A stretch of 64,000 bases of DNA. It comes from Sulfolobus sp. S-194. GTDB lineage: Archaea; Thermoproteota; Thermoprotei_A; Sulfolobales; Sulfolobaceae. The stretch covers positions 992,001 to 1,056,000 of the forward strand of contig NZ_CP035730.1 of the NCBI RefSeq assembly GCF_012222305.1. Reading direction: 5' to 3'. Positions 1 through 8,240 of this stretch are shown piece after piece. Numbering within the stretch: the stretch's first letter is position 1; the number at the start of each line of letters is the position of its first letter. The notes beneath the pieces are model-generated. The model was not told where the DNA came from and searched no databases. It worked only from the letters and a program-made list of their open reading frames with translations. The position numbers and the translations under genes are program-made.

Positions 1-878
1 AACTTCTCAACAGCAAGCATCGTAATGGGATACATCTCTAGTAATTTGTTCACGAACTTGTAGACGTAATCTAACACACGGTTCCTCTCATGACGAGAAT
101 ACTTCCTCATTAACTCCTTCCCCTTCCTACCGTGCTTTGAAGCAAAGGACTGTATTCTACCCCTCTTCAACTGCATACCGTACTTCAAACTGTACAACTC
201 TTTAATCGAGAACGTGATGAACTTCTCTCCATCATAAGCGTCTAGTGTGTACAAGTTACTATCAATTGCTAGGTAATCTAGTGGAGTAAACCAGGGTAAC
301 TTATAACGAAATGGCAAATACACTTTCTCCTCCTTAATTATGGGCTCACCTAACTCAAGTCCCTTAACCCTTCGTGAAAACCAAGTGTGAGACCAAGAGA
401 AGGTAATATACTCGTAAGGTCTTACAGTAATCCTAACACTCTCACCATCAACCTTCCTTAACGTCGACTTTACCCTTACATAAACCTTCTTTAATCTAGG
501 TTTCCTTAATGATGTTTGTCCCTTCTCAGCCCTTCTTCTCCAACTCTTCAGTATTGAGTAAGCGTCGTTTATTGCCCTGTCAACGTAATGGGAAGCTAGA
601 ACGTTAATCCTCTCAAGCTCGTCTCTTAACGTCTTGTAAACCTCCTTTTTCTTAGGCAAGGTTATTTTAACCTTTGTGAAAATTTTTTTACCTTTCTTCA
701 CTTGTTTTCTCTCTACCTTAGTCCTATCCCATAACCAGTCTAATGCTTTGTGTAGTAGGTTTTTGTAGTTTTCTAGTAATACTTTACTCTCCTCCTTCTT
801 ATCGTTCTTCAAGGAGTATGTTAGGTAGATGTACTCCTCCTTTGGTCTGAATGATTTAAGCTTTAAGTTCTTCAGCAC
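1..878 (-). CDS. tnpB: IS607-type TnpB, RNA-guided nuclease family (partial, C-terminus outside window)
   Basis: This frame runs from a GTG at 878 off the left edge, giving about 292 residues. It begins VLKNLKLKSFRPKEEY and has a basic N-terminal half rich in Lys and Arg. The segment LAIDSNLYTLDAYDG looks like the RuvC-I aspartate region, and MLAVEK at the window edge looks like the RuvC-II glutamate. The zinc ribbon and RuvC-III aspartate would lie beyond base 1. Its start overlaps the end of the serine recombinase by 23 bases, the usual arrangement in IS607 elements. TnpB proteins are guide-RNA-directed DNA nucleases (established for the family). Activity of this copy cannot be judged because the C-terminus is missing. 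The GTG start is inferred; an upstream ATG in another frame hits a stop at once. Confidence 0.9.
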   Translation of the reverse strand, partial: MLKNLKLKSFRPKEEYIYLTYSLKNDKKEESKVLLENYKNLLHKALDWLWDRTKVERKQVKKGKKIFTKVKITLPKKKEVYKTLRDELERINVLASHYVDRAINDAYSILKSWRRRAEKGQTSLRKPRLKKVYVRVKSTLRKVDGESVRITVRPYEYITFSWSHTWFSRRVKGLELGEPIIKEEKVYLPFRYKLPWFTPLDYLAIDSNLYTLDAYDGEKFITFSIKELYSLKYGMQLKRGRIQSFASKHGRKGKELMRKYSRHERNRVLDYVYKFVNKLLEMYPITMLAVEK

Positions 879-1443
879 ATTTCTTCACCTTTTCGTATTT
901 ATGACTTCTCATTCCGTATAGTTTCCCACTGAATGAGACTAGTATTGAGACTAAGTCTTCGACCAATTCTTGTTCTGGTGTTTTGTCCTCTTGGTTTAGT
1001 ACTACTATTTCACAGTTGTGTGCTTTGCACACTTCCTCTAGGATTTCGAAACCGAATCTAACAAGTCTGTCTGGGTAAGCTATTATTACGCGTGATACTT
1101 CGTTGTTTAGTATCATTCTCAACAACTTCAAGAACCCCTTTCTCTTCATGTTTAACCCGGAACCTATGTCTGTGATTACTTGGTCGTACTCCTTGACTTG
1201 TTCCTCTAGGTATTTTACTTGGTTTACTAGATCGTCTTTTTGTGTGTTTGATGATACTCTAGCGTATAATATTACTTTTCTTTTTCTAATAATTCCCATT
1301 AGCCTCTCTACGTCCTCTTCTCTGAACCTCCATTTTCCGCTCTGTAGTATAACTGGTTTTATGTATCCTTTCTTAACGTAGTTCTGTAGTGTGCGATACG
1401 AAATTCCTAAGCGTTGGCATACTTCCTTAGGTTTTAGCATCAT
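856..1443 (-). CDS. tnpA: IS607-family serine recombinase (TnpA/resolvase)
   Basis: This 195-residue transposase of the IS607 type catalyses strand exchange through a serine nucleophile. The N-terminus is a MerR-like helix-turn-helix (LKPKEVCQRLGISYRTLQNYVKKG, with the recognition helix around SYRTLQNYV). It is followed by the resolvase catalytic core, starting ILYARVSSNTQKDDL, where YARVSS carries the active-site serine. IVVLNQEDKTPEQELVEDLVSILVSFSGKLYG is the typical C-terminal part of short serine recombinases. An upstream TTG at 1461 is in frame, but a TATA-like box at 1464-1472 places the transcript start near 1443, so I prefer the ATG at 1443 (leaderless). The gene is intact and overlaps tnpB, so the element may be autonomous. 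Confidence 0.92.
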   Translation of the reverse strand: MMLKPKEVCQRLGISYRTLQNYVKKGYIKPVILQSGKWRFREEDVERLMGIIRKRKVILYARVSSNTQKDDLVNQVKYLEEQVKEYDQVITDIGSGLNMKRKGFLKLLRMILNNEVSRVIIAYPDRLVRFGFEILEEVCKAHNCEIVVLNQEDKTPEQELVEDLVSILVSFSGKLYGMRSHKYEKVKKCAEELKA

Positions 1444-1509
1444 AATTAAACTTACATACAAAGTATATAAATTTCACGACTTATCAGAAACTGTTGGCAA
1501 TGGCTTTAA

Positions 1510-1677
1510 ATGAATATGAAAATTGCTAAGGTATTACTTGATTTAGAAGGTAAGAGGATTGAAACTTACGTCCTTACTCCTAGAGATTTTGAAGGAAGAA
1601 ATCTGGTTGGACTTAAGGTTTTGAGTAAATTATCAATTGTAATAGATAAGAGTTCTGAAACTTGTATAGTTTCTTAG
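1510..1677 (+). CDS. Possible small protein, 55 residues, unknown
   Basis: A short frame begins MNMKIAKVLLDLEGKRIE and ends SSETCIVS just next to the IS607 element. A TTTAAA-like box lies only a few bases before the ATG. The composition is normal for a folded protein, but I recognise no family. It may be a truncated remnant left by the insertion rather than a complete gene. Weak call. Confidence 0.3.
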   Translation: MNMKIAKVLLDLEGKRIETYVLTPRDFEGRNLVGLKVLSKLSIVIDKSSETCIVS

Positions 1678-1680
1678 CAT

Positions 1681-1790
1681 CACACAATATTTCATAAGCC
1701 TTTACATGGTTAATGGGCTCATTGTTCCCATGAATGCTAACTATCTTAAATTCATTAGGATTTGGAAAATAGTTAAGTAAAAAATACTAT
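1681..1790 (-). pseudogene. Possible decayed gene fragment between IS607 and the ThDP enzyme
   Basis: On the minus strand a frame without a start codon reads FPNPNEFKIVSIHGNNEP and then AYEILCDAKKLYKFQN before ending near 1618. The run looks protein-like, but it has no initiation codon or promoter and is not assignable to a family. It is probably the tail of a gene broken by insertion events in this stretch. Confidence 0.25.
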
Positions 1791-1796
1791 AAATAG

Positions 1797-3392
1797 TTAT
1801 CCTTTCGTTATCAATCTAGAAGGTATACTATTAGGGCTAACGTGAACTCTTAGAACTGTTGGACTCTTGAGAGATAATCCAACGGCCTCTTCTACACTTT
1901 TCTTAAGGTCTTTCCTATCCTTAACCTCAATTACGTTAACCCCAATCCCTTCCACAACCTTAGTGTAATCTATTTGAAATACATCAGTTGTAAAAGTATT
2001 TCCATATCTCATTTTCTGATTTAACCTTAGGAAGTGCTGTACACCATCCTCTACTAAAACTGTTAAGAAGTTGATCTTATACTGTGCTGCAGTAATTAGT
2101 TCATTAAAACATCCTTGAAATCCTAGATCTCCTATAATACTCACTATTTGCCTCTCTGGAGATGCAATTTTACCCCCTATGCTAGCTGGAATAGCAGATC
2201 CCATTGCGTTAAAGATAAGCGAATTAAAGTATGAGTTCGGTTTATACACTTTTATATCCATTGCCATAACTTGATTTGTCCCTGCATCAGAGATGATAAC
2301 CCTATCTTCACTTAACGTCTCATCTAAAACTTTAGCTAAGTAATCATGAGTTATTTCACTTGTGTTATCAACTATATCGCTGTTCTTTTCCTCCACTTTA
2401 TAACTCCATTTAGGCAAATTAACCTTCTCAACGATCTCCTCTAGAAAAGCTTCGGCACTTGCTTTTATAGTAACTTCTGCATTTATTGAGGTGTTAAATA
2501 CGTTAACGTCCGGATCCACGTGAAGTATCCTATCCGGCAATTTAATGCTCCATCTACTAGTTTCGAGATCGTTAAATGATGTCCCTAGTGCTATGAGGCA
2601 ATCCCCTGGTATCTCCTTGAGGTTAAATATTGTTCCAGCATATAAGGGATGATTCTCCGGAATACTCCCTTTTCCTCTAATAGTAGTTAATACTGGAATT
2701 CCCAATCTCTCAATATAGCTTATAATGTTTGATCTGGATGCTCCGTAACCTAACAACAGAATTGGTTTAGAACACTCACTCAAGAAATTTAACGCTTCCC
2801 TTACTTCCTCTTTCGTAGGATGAACCAAAATCCTATTAATCTTCTTAATCTTATAATTCTCAAAATCACCTTTCTCTTCCAATACATCGACCGGAACCTC
2901 AATGTAAACCGGTCCCATCTTATCTTCGAGAGCTATTTTAAAAGCCCTTTCCATTATAATTGGCACATCTTCTGGAGAGTAAATTCTAAATGATGCCTTA
3001 GTTGCTTGTCTGGCCATTTCTAACTGTAAGTCGTAATAGCCAGAATCGTGAAGTTGTCTCCTATGTCTATATTTAAATTCCTTATTGAGGGAGATAAGGA
3101 CAAGAGGAGAACCTTCAGAATAAGCGCCGACCAGAGCAGTTAAAGAATTAGTAAAGCCAGGACCATTTACTGATAAGAAAACTCCCACATTTCCCTTTAA
3201 TCTAGCATAATAGTCTGCCATTATTGCCCCTCCGTATTCTAATCTAGGCATATAGTATCTAATTTCCCCTCTACTTACCCTTTTTCTGAGCTCCTCGTAT
3301 AATGATAAACCATGGGTTCCAGGTATCCCGAATACGTCGGTAACTTGAGAAGAAATCGTATCAATTAGAAGCTCGGACGTAGTTTTGCCCAT
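1797..3392 (-). CDS. Thiamine-diphosphate-dependent enzyme, acetolactate-synthase-like, with altered metal motif
   Basis: This 531-residue protein has the three-domain layout of the acetolactate synthase / benzoylformate decarboxylase family. The PYR domain is residues 1-170, with FGIPGTHGLSLYEEL and the cofactor-activating Glu52 in RLEYGGAIMADYYAR. A central domain covers about 185-330, and the ThDP-binding PP domain about 350-531. The PP domain has FNAMGSAIPASIGGK. Its metal motif reads GDL (421-423), and the usual Asn-Asn about 26 residues later is Glu448-Asp449. Substrate is unknown; 2-oxo acid decarboxylation or acetolactate formation are both possible. No regulatory subunit gene is adjacent. 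A TATA box at about 3413-3419 lies 25 bases before the ATG, so a leaderless monocistronic transcript is likely. Confidence 0.85.
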   Translation of the reverse strand: MGKTTSELLIDTISSQVTDVFGIPGTHGLSLYEELRKRVSRGEIRYYMPRLEYGGAIMADYYARLKGNVGVFLSVNGPGFTNSLTALVGAYSEGSPLVLISLNKEFKYRHRRQLHDSGYYDLQLEMARQATKASFRIYSPEDVPIIMERAFKIALEDKMGPVYIEVPVDVLEEKGDFENYKIKKINRILVHPTKEEVREALNFLSECSKPILLLGYGASRSNIISYIERLGIPVLTTIRGKGSIPENHPLYAGTIFNLKEIPGDCLIALGTSFNDLETSRWSIKLPDRILHVDPDVNVFNTSINAEVTIKASAEAFLEEIVEKVNLPKWSYKVEEKNSDIVDNTSEITHDYLAKVLDETLSEDRVIISDAGTNQVMAMDIKVYKPNSYFNSLIFNAMGSAIPASIGGKIASPERQIVSIIGDLGFQGCFNELITAAQYKINFLTVLVEDGVQHFLRLNQKMRYGNTFTTDVFQIDYTKVVEGIGVNVIEVKDRKDLKKSVEEAVGLSLKSPTVLRVHVSPNSIPSRLITKG

Positions 3393-3430
3393 AAATTATT
3401 TTTATAATCCCTATAAATTAATTTGACGTT

Positions 3431-3639
3431 TTACGAAGTAAGCAATTGTAATATTTCTCTGAGCTCTTGTTTCAATCTTAAAGAGTTTGAGAACTATTTT
3501 CGTACTTCTTAATTTTCTCTTTATTTCGTTTTATGTTCCTTGTCCTCTCAATGTTCCTGTATTCTGTCATATAATCATTTACGCTATTCCTCATGATTTC
3601 TGGTAAAGATCCCTTATCATATGCAACTATTAAGTTCAA
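3431..3639 (-). pseudogene. Frameshifted small gene remnant
   Basis: From a TTG at 3639 the minus strand reads LNLIVAYDKGSLPEIMRNSV and on through KYENSSQTL to a stop. The next frame continues LKQELREILQLLTS. The two pieces together resemble one short helical protein interrupted by a single frameshift. The family is not recognised; a small DNA-binding or antitoxin-like protein is possible but unproven. Confidence 0.35.
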
Positions 3640-3698
3640 TCATTAATTTAAACTGTGACAATAAAGAAGAATAATAAACCTAGCCCCTTTTAGGAAGA

Positions 3699-3887
3699 GT
3701 GTGTCCAACTATATTGTTAGTTTAATATTTATCATATAAATTAAAGAAAATCCTTTCAATTTAACGTAGGATTTTATAAAAAATTTTGTATTAATAAATA
3801 ATTTTTTGTTAGAAAAGACACTAACAAGATGAGACTATCTAGATTTTTTAACTAAATCTGAAACAAATGAAATTGTTGGACACACAG
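3699..3887. mobile_element. MITE-like non-autonomous element, about 189 bp
   Basis: Perfect 11-bp terminal inverted repeats are present: GTGTGTCCAAC at 3699-3709 and GTTGGACACAC at 3875-3885. The element is flanked by a 10-bp direct repeat TTTAGGAAGA (3689-3698 and 3888-3897), as expected for a target-site duplication. A second inverted pair, TTGTTAGT (3714-3721) and ACTAACAA (3820-3827), lies inside. There is no coding capacity. The right end has two extra bases (AG) before the direct repeat. The parent transposase is not in the window. Confidence 0.75.
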
Positions 3888-4157
3888 TTTAGGAAGATCC
3901 AAACTCTGATTATCAAAAATAATTTTTATCTATTAGTGATTTATGAGTTTTTATACAATTAGACAACTCAGTTTATAATAATTTTTAGATCTTCTCATAT
4001 CTTAATTAGATCTTTAAAGGAGTTATAATATTAGAAAATAAAAGTGATATATAGAATAAAACACAGTTTTATTCATATTAATTATTCAATATATTATTCT
4101 TAAATAATGAGTAAAATAAATTCTTTTAGCTATATGGGGAAAAAGTTAAGTAAATAT

Positions 4158-4285
4158 GATAGTGTCATCATTTGTATATAAATTCATTAGTGGAGTTAAT
4201 CTCTAGGAAGAGAAGATACTAAGATAAAGTTATTGTATACCTTATTTTAATATAGAAATATAAATAGCTTAGTGACGACACTATG
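4158..4285. mobile_element. MITE-like non-autonomous element, about 128 bp
   Basis: The ends GATAGTGTCATCA (4158-4170) and TGACGACACTATG (4273-4285) are inverted repeats matching at 11 of 13 positions. They are flanked by a 9-bp direct repeat AGTAAATAT (4149-4157 and 4286-4294). The interior is AT-rich without an ORF. Sequence resembling its right end recurs at 4924-4956. The repeats differ from those of the 189-bp element, so this is a second family. Confidence 0.75.
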
Positions 4286-4363
4286 AGTAAATATTTATAA
4301 TAATGATTTTGGGTTTAGTAGCTTAAGGCTTAGATGGGTCAGCTTTTTGTTAAATAAATATTT

Positions 4364-4813
4364 TTAGGTTAATGCTACACATTTTATATCTCTTAACTTT
4401 CCTTCTTTTACTAGTTTATAAGCTACCCTACTTAATCTATCAGCTTCCTCATTTTCCTCTCTAGGTACCCAGATTAGAGTGGCATTTAGCTTTTTCTTTA
4501 ATTCGATTGCTTTTTCATAAAGTGGGATTATTCTCTTAGCTTTAACCCTATACTCACCATTCATCTGTTTGATTACTAACTGTGAATCTCCCTTAATTAT
4601 TGGGGATGAAATTCCAAGTTTTAACATTGTTTCCATTAAACATATTAATCCAGAGTATTCGGCTACATTATTTGTTGAGTTAATACTGAAAGGTTTCTCC
4701 GCTAAACCATAACCTTCTATTTTTCTGTTATCTAGATAAATTACAAAGCCGAAAGTAGCAATTCCTCCAGGATTTTTAGGCTCACATAGACCGTCAAAAT
4801 AACCCACTATCAT
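4364..4813 (-). CDS. rnhA: Ribonuclease HI
   Basis: This 149-residue type 1 RNase H degrades RNA in RNA-DNA hybrids, and archaeal forms can also cut double-stranded RNA. The four acidic active-site residues are visible at Asp7 (GYFDGLCEP), Glu52 (NVAEYSGL), Asp76 (IKGDSQLV) and Asp125 (EEADRLS). The basic protrusion found in E. coli RNase HI is missing, as in other archaeal enzymes. Cys58 and Cys145 are both present; from memory these form the stabilising disulfide in the S. tokodaii enzyme, which also has 149 residues. The short C-terminal tail (DIKCVALT) corresponds to the tail reported to matter for stability there. The gene is monocistronic, with MITE-like sequence downstream of it (4158-4285) and upstream (4924-4956). 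Confidence 0.95.
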   Translation of the reverse strand: MIVGYFDGLCEPKNPGGIATFGFVIYLDNRKIEGYGLAEKPFSINSTNNVAEYSGLICLMETMLKLGISSPIIKGDSQLVIKQMNGEYRVKAKRIIPLYEKAIELKKKLNATLIWVPREENEEADRLSRVAYKLVKEGKLRDIKCVALT

Positions 4814-4923
4814 AGGCTAATAATGTTAAGGGTTAAAAATTAGTTTATCTTAAAGCTTTCATTCTTGCAGAATATCTATCATAAAAACTTAACTTTTAAG
4901 GTTTTAAATGATTTCTCCTTAAC

Positions 4924-4956
4924 TATAGAAATATAAGTAGCTCATTACACCACTAT
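4924..4956. repeat. Degenerate copy of the 128-bp element's right end
   Basis: Bases 4924-4956 (beginning TATAGAAATATAAGTAGCTC, ending CCACTAT) align with 4252-4284 (beginning ATATAGAAATATAAATAGCT, ending ACACTAT). No matching left end is visible nearby, so this is a fragment or an old copy. The rest of 4814-5288 holds no gene that I can see, apart from a TATA-like box near 5260-5271 serving the next gene. Confidence 0.45.
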
Positions 4957-5288
4957 CTTCAAATAAACATTTTTTTCTCTTTTAAGTTTTAAAAGACACC
5001 TTAAAATATATGTTGCGTTTTTATCCTTAAATAATAAATAAGGATTGATGGCGTTATTTATATATAAAAATCTGGATACTTTATTTGATCCTTTAATTTT
5101 CTTATATGTTAAGATCATTAATTTTTCTTAAATTTGATTTTAAGAGTTGATTTATTTAGTGTTTTGCCCCATTTTAATTATGGTTTTTAATGCGGTAAGG
5201 GAGTTCTGATTCAGTCTATAATAAAATTGCTATTATACTCTAAATCTATTTGGAATAAATTTTTATATAACTTCAGTAAAGATAGTTT

Positions 5289-5684
5289 ATGGGAGTTTTC
5301 AAAAAAGAGAAAATGTATCCTACTATTTCAAACCTACAAGCTGTTATACAGAATTTTATTCAATATTTAAACAGTGATGGATGGAAAACTCAGTATAAGG
5401 TTGAGGGAAACAAAGCAATTGTACAAGCTCAAAAAGGAGGGATATTAAGGGATATTATAGCAGCGGATAGGGCGTTAACATTTACTTTTGAACAGCTTCC
5501 TAATGGTGTAAAAGTTACAGCTGGAATAGGTAAGTGGATACAGAACTTAGCGGTAACAGCAGTAGAAGCTCTTCTCCTTTCTGAACTCTTCTTGGTTGTC
5601 GATGTACCAGAAATGTTATGGACAGAACACATAGAGTCTAATTTGATGAAAAAATTAGACGAAATAGTCCAAACAACAGCTTAA
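5289..5684 (+). CDS. Conserved hypothetical protein, 131 residues
   Basis: I do not recognise a named family with certainty. The protein has an alternating beta pattern ([18 protein letters not shown], then [22 protein letters not shown]) and a C-terminal hydrophobic stretch ([18 protein letters not shown]). It ends in a short helix with MKKLDEIV. Bacterial proteins with a similar strand-GxGKW-hydrophobic-helix order exist, but their function is unknown. A TATA-like box (TTTTTATATAAC, about 5260-5271) lies roughly 25 bases before the ATG. The stop codon overlaps the convergent ABC permease gene by 4 bases. Confidence 0.75.
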   Translation: MGVFKKEKMYPTISNLQAVIQNFIQYLNSDGWKTQYKVEGNKAIVQAQKGGILRDIIAADRALTFTFEQLPNGVKVTAGIGKWIQNLAVTAVEALLLSELFLVVDVPEMLWTEHIESNLMKKLDEIVQTTA

Positions 5685-6499
5685 TATTCACTTAAGGTAC
5701 CTTTTTTCCTAGCTCTCTTAAATGCATATTTGTAGAATCCTATTCCTAAAGGTAGTAATATTGCATTAAACGCGATAAGTGCTAAGATAATATTAAGTAA
5801 CTGTAAGATACTTTTCCCAGAAAGCATTGATAATCTTAATCCATTTAAAGCCCAGGTTAGTGGTAACGCAAGACTTAAGAGCTTTACTGGTAAAGGTAAG
5901 ACAGTTATTGGAAATACTGTACCACTCATTAATGTTGTGAATGTGGAAAAGAAGAATGCTATTGGGTTACCTTGCTTTACGATCATTGTAAAGCCGGCAG
6001 AAACCATAGAAAAACCAATTGTTGAAAGTAATAGGAGGAATATTATGACAAGAGTAGATAATACGTTAACGTGGTATTTTACGCCTAATGCAAAACCGAT
6101 TGATAGTATAACTGCAGCATTTACAGTATTTATAACGAATCCCCAGATTGCTGAATAAAACAGAAAAGATATTACACCACCAGAGGATAAAACATAATAT
6201 TCGATAGTGCCATAAAGTTGTTCATTTCTAAGCCTCTGACTTATAGTTGTAATAATTGATGAAACGTAACCTTGAAAAGCTAAACCAATAACGAAAAATG
6301 CAGTATAGTTACTAACTCCTATTTTCTCAACTAAACTATTGCCAAGAGAAGTACCAACAAAATAATATGTAAATACTGGTAAAACCCACGATAAGATGTT
6401 TAAAACCATTTGAGTTCTATAACTACTCCATATTTTAAACCCTCTCAAGTAAATATAGGCGTAAAGTTTATCTATTACTCCCCCCATCTTCTCCACCAC
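5681..6499 (-). CDS. ABC-2 type transporter permease
   Basis: This 272-residue integral membrane protein has about six hydrophobic segments, for example [52 protein letters not shown] and [19 protein letters not shown]. This is the size and spacing expected of ABC-2 exporters. It overlaps the ATPase gene by 25 bases, and a PadR regulator precedes that, so the three genes form one unit. The likely job is export of a drug, lipid or other hydrophobic compound; the substrate cannot be read from sequence. The start ([20 protein letters not shown]) may be the second Met. Confidence 0.88.
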   Translation of the reverse strand: MVEKMGGVIDKLYAYIYLRGFKIWSSYRTQMVLNILSWVLPVFTYYFVGTSLGNSLVEKIGVSNYTAFFVIGLAFQGYVSSIITTISQRLRNEQLYGTIEYYVLSSGGVISFLFYSAIWGFVINTVNAAVILSIGFALGVKYHVNVLSTLVIIFLLLLSTIGFSMVSAGFTMIVKQGNPIAFFFSTFTTLMSGTVFPITVLPLPVKLLSLALPLTWALNGLRLSMLSGKSILQLLNIILALIAFNAILLPLGIGFYKYAFKRARKKGTLSEY

Positions 6500-7395
6500 C
6501 CCCCTCTTCTATTTCTGTTTCTCGTACTATCTATCTCTTCACCCATTAGATATACAAAAACATCCTCTAAAGTAGGTTTTTCTTCCCTTAAAACTTCTCC
6601 CTCAACATTTTCATCTTGCGGGACTCTTAAAATAAAAGTACCGTTATTATATCCAATAACGTACTTATCCAAACCTCTTGGAACATTTCTAGTTATAACA
6701 ACTTTAACTTTTCCTAACCTTGATAAAATTTCTTCCTTGCTACCTTGAGCTATTACATTGCCTTTCTTAAGAACAATTATTTTGTCAGCTAAATCCTCAA
6801 CTTCCTTCATATTATGAGATGTTAAAAGTATAGTCTTCTCTTTACTAATGATTTTAATTAGACTTCTGAAATCCCTTGAACTTACTACATCCATTCCTAA
6901 AGTGGGTTCATCAAGTAAAATTACTGGTGGATCTAAAATTAAGGCTCTGGCCAAAGCAAGTTTCCTTTGCATTCCGGTACTATATTTCATATACTGAACG
7001 TTCTTCCACTCAGAGAGTCCAACTAATTCAAGGAGTTCTTCAGCTCTTCTTTTAGCTTCGCTCCTCGAAAGTCCTTGAATAATTCCGAAAAAGACTAAAT
7101 TATCTAAACCGGAAAGACGAAAATAGAAGGCTCTCTCACTTACCATCATAGTACCTATATTTCTTCTCACCTCTTTTTCTTGACTTATAACACTATAACC
7201 GTTAACGAAAGCGTCCCCAGAATCTGGAATAATAAGCGTAGAGAGAATCTTAATAAGTGTAGTTTTTCCGGCACCGTTATGTCCAACTAAAGCTCCTATC
7301 TTTCCTTTTTCTAGTTCAAATGAGACGTCATTTAAGGCTCTAATCTCTTTTTTCCCAGTTTTAAAAACCTTAGAAACATTAATTACTTTTATCAA
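6475..7395 (-). CDS. ABC transporter ATP-binding protein
   Basis: This 306-residue ABC ATPase of the drug-export (DrrA-like) type powers the adjacent permease. Walker A is GHNGAGKTT, the signature is [15 protein letters not shown], Walker B is [14 protein letters not shown], and the H-loop is [15 protein letters not shown]. After residue 215 there is a C-terminal accessory region seen in the DrrA group, ending in a basic tail ([15 protein letters not shown]). The gene overlaps the PadR gene by 17 bases and the permease by 25, which indicates translational coupling. Confidence 0.95.
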   Translation of the reverse strand: MIKVINVSKVFKTGKKEIRALNDVSFELEKGKIGALVGHNGAGKTTLIKILSTLIIPDSGDAFVNGYSVISQEKEVRRNIGTMMVSERAFYFRLSGLDNLVFFGIIQGLSRSEAKRRAEELLELVGLSEWKNVQYMKYSTGMQRKLALARALILDPPVILLDEPTLGMDVVSSRDFRSLIKIISKEKTILLTSHNMKEVEDLADKIIVLKKGNVIAQGSKEEILSRLGKVKVVITRNVPRGLDKYVIGYNNGTFILRVPQDENVEGEVLREEKPTLEDVFVYLMGEEIDSTRNRNRRGGWWRRWGE

Positions 7396-7789
7396 ATTCT
7401 TGAAACCCTCTCTTCAATATTTCCTTGACCTTTTCCTTTTGTTCTTGGCTTAGTGATGATTTATTTTCTATTAAATATCTCAAATTTGCATCTAACTCAT
7501 CAATTACTACTTCATATTGGTGCTCTGGGCTAATTAGTCTTTTCCCTTTTTCGGTTATCTCATAGTATTTTTTTCCTTCTTCTTCTTTTACAACTCTCAC
7601 ATATCCTTCATCTTGAAGTTTATTTAAAGCAGGGTATATTGCTCCGGGAGAAGGTTTCCAAAACCCTTGAGTAATTTTCTCTATTTCCCTCATTATATCT
7701 GCTCCAGTCATTTCTCCCTTTGAAGATAGTATTGTGAGAATGAGATAAGCTAATCCTCTTCTCTTATGATGATGAAAGTGCCTCCACAT
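7379..7789 (-). CDS. PadR-family transcriptional regulator
   Basis: This 136-residue protein begins with a His-rich MWRHFHHHKRRG, followed by the PadR winged helix (LAYLILTILSSKGEMTGADIMREI, then WKPSPGAIYPALNKLQDEGYV and KKYYEITEKGKRL). A C-terminal helix for dimerisation covers about 95-136. PadR proteins are usually ligand-relieved repressors of adjacent exporter genes. It is the first gene of the PadR-ATPase-permease unit. A perfect palindrome sits directly before its start codon, so autorepression is likely. Confidence 0.92.
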   Translation of the reverse strand: MWRHFHHHKRRGLAYLILTILSSKGEMTGADIMREIEKITQGFWKPSPGAIYPALNKLQDEGYVRVVKEEEGKKYYEITEKGKRLISPEHQYEVVIDELDANLRYLIENKSSLSQEQKEKVKEILKRGFQEFDKSN

Positions 7790-7811
7790 ATGATATCAAT
7801 TCTGATATCAT
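7790..7811. promoter_or_regulatory. Palindromic operator before the PadR-ABC operon
   Basis: ATGATATCA, four bases, then TGATATCAT form a perfect 9-bp inverted repeat that touches the PadR ATG at 7789. A TATA-like box on the minus strand (about 7813-7822) lies just beyond it. The palindrome therefore covers the presumed transcription start, a position suited to repression. That PadR binds it is inferred from position. Confidence 0.75.
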
Positions 7812-7895
7812 ACTAAAAAGTTTTTCACAAAGTTTTAAACTAGAAAGTAGGTTTCCAAAGTAAACTATAAATATCCTCTCCGAATATAAAAACTC

Positions 7896-8216
7896 ATGGA
7901 AAAACAAAACATATGCCCTATTGTCGAGACTATAAAAGTAATAGGAAGTGAAGCCAAACTCTTAGTATTAAGATACCTTTTTGATGGTAGTAAGGGTTTT
8001 AATGAACTCCAAAGAGTTACTAAATTAAGTTCAAAGACGTTATCAAACACATTAAAAGACCTTGAAGAAGCAGGAATAGTGAAAAGAGTAATTATAAGTG
8101 ATAGACCTTTTCGCGTAAAATATGAACTTACAGAGAAAGGGAAAGAACTAAGAACACTATTTACTGAAATGGAAAAATGGGGAACAAAACATCTTTTATC
8201 TGTAGATAAAAAATAA
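7896..8216 (+). CDS. HxlR-family winged-helix regulator
   Basis: This 106-residue protein has the HxlR layout: a Cys-Pro near the N-terminus (NICPIVETIKVIGSEAK), a winged helix with KGFNELQRVTKLSSKTLSNTLKDLEEAGIVKR, a wing (PFRVKYELTEKG) and a C-terminal dimer helix. The conserved cysteine near residue 7 acts as a redox or electrophile sensor in several family members. A TATA box (TAAACTATAAATA) at about 7861-7873 lies about 28 bases before the ATG. The gene is divergent from the PadR unit and converges on the symporter gene; its target is unknown. Confidence 0.9.
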   Translation: MEKQNICPIVETIKVIGSEAKLLVLRYLFDGSKGFNELQRVTKLSSKTLSNTLKDLEEAGIVKRVIISDRPFRVKYELTEKGKELRTLFTEMEKWGTKHLLSVDKK

Positions 8217-8240
8217 TAAAAAATAACTTAAATATATATA

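Larger units (their letters stand above)
1..1480 (-). mobile_element. IS607-family insertion sequence (one end in window)
   Basis: The tnpA-tnpB pair defines an IS607 element whose promoter-side end lies near 1480 and whose tnpB end is outside the window. IS607 elements have no terminal inverted repeats and make no target duplications, so the exact boundary cannot be read from one copy. The boundary given is an estimate just beyond the TATA box. Confidence 0.75.

Noticed and set aside
1103-1381. Plus-strand frame of 92 residues inside the serine recombinase gene
   Set aside because: It is antisense to a clear recombinase, rich in Phe/Ser/Leu as expected of a shadow frame, and has no promoter.
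5937-6158. Plus-strand frame opposite the ABC permease
   Set aside because: Antisense shadow of a membrane protein gene; no family pattern.
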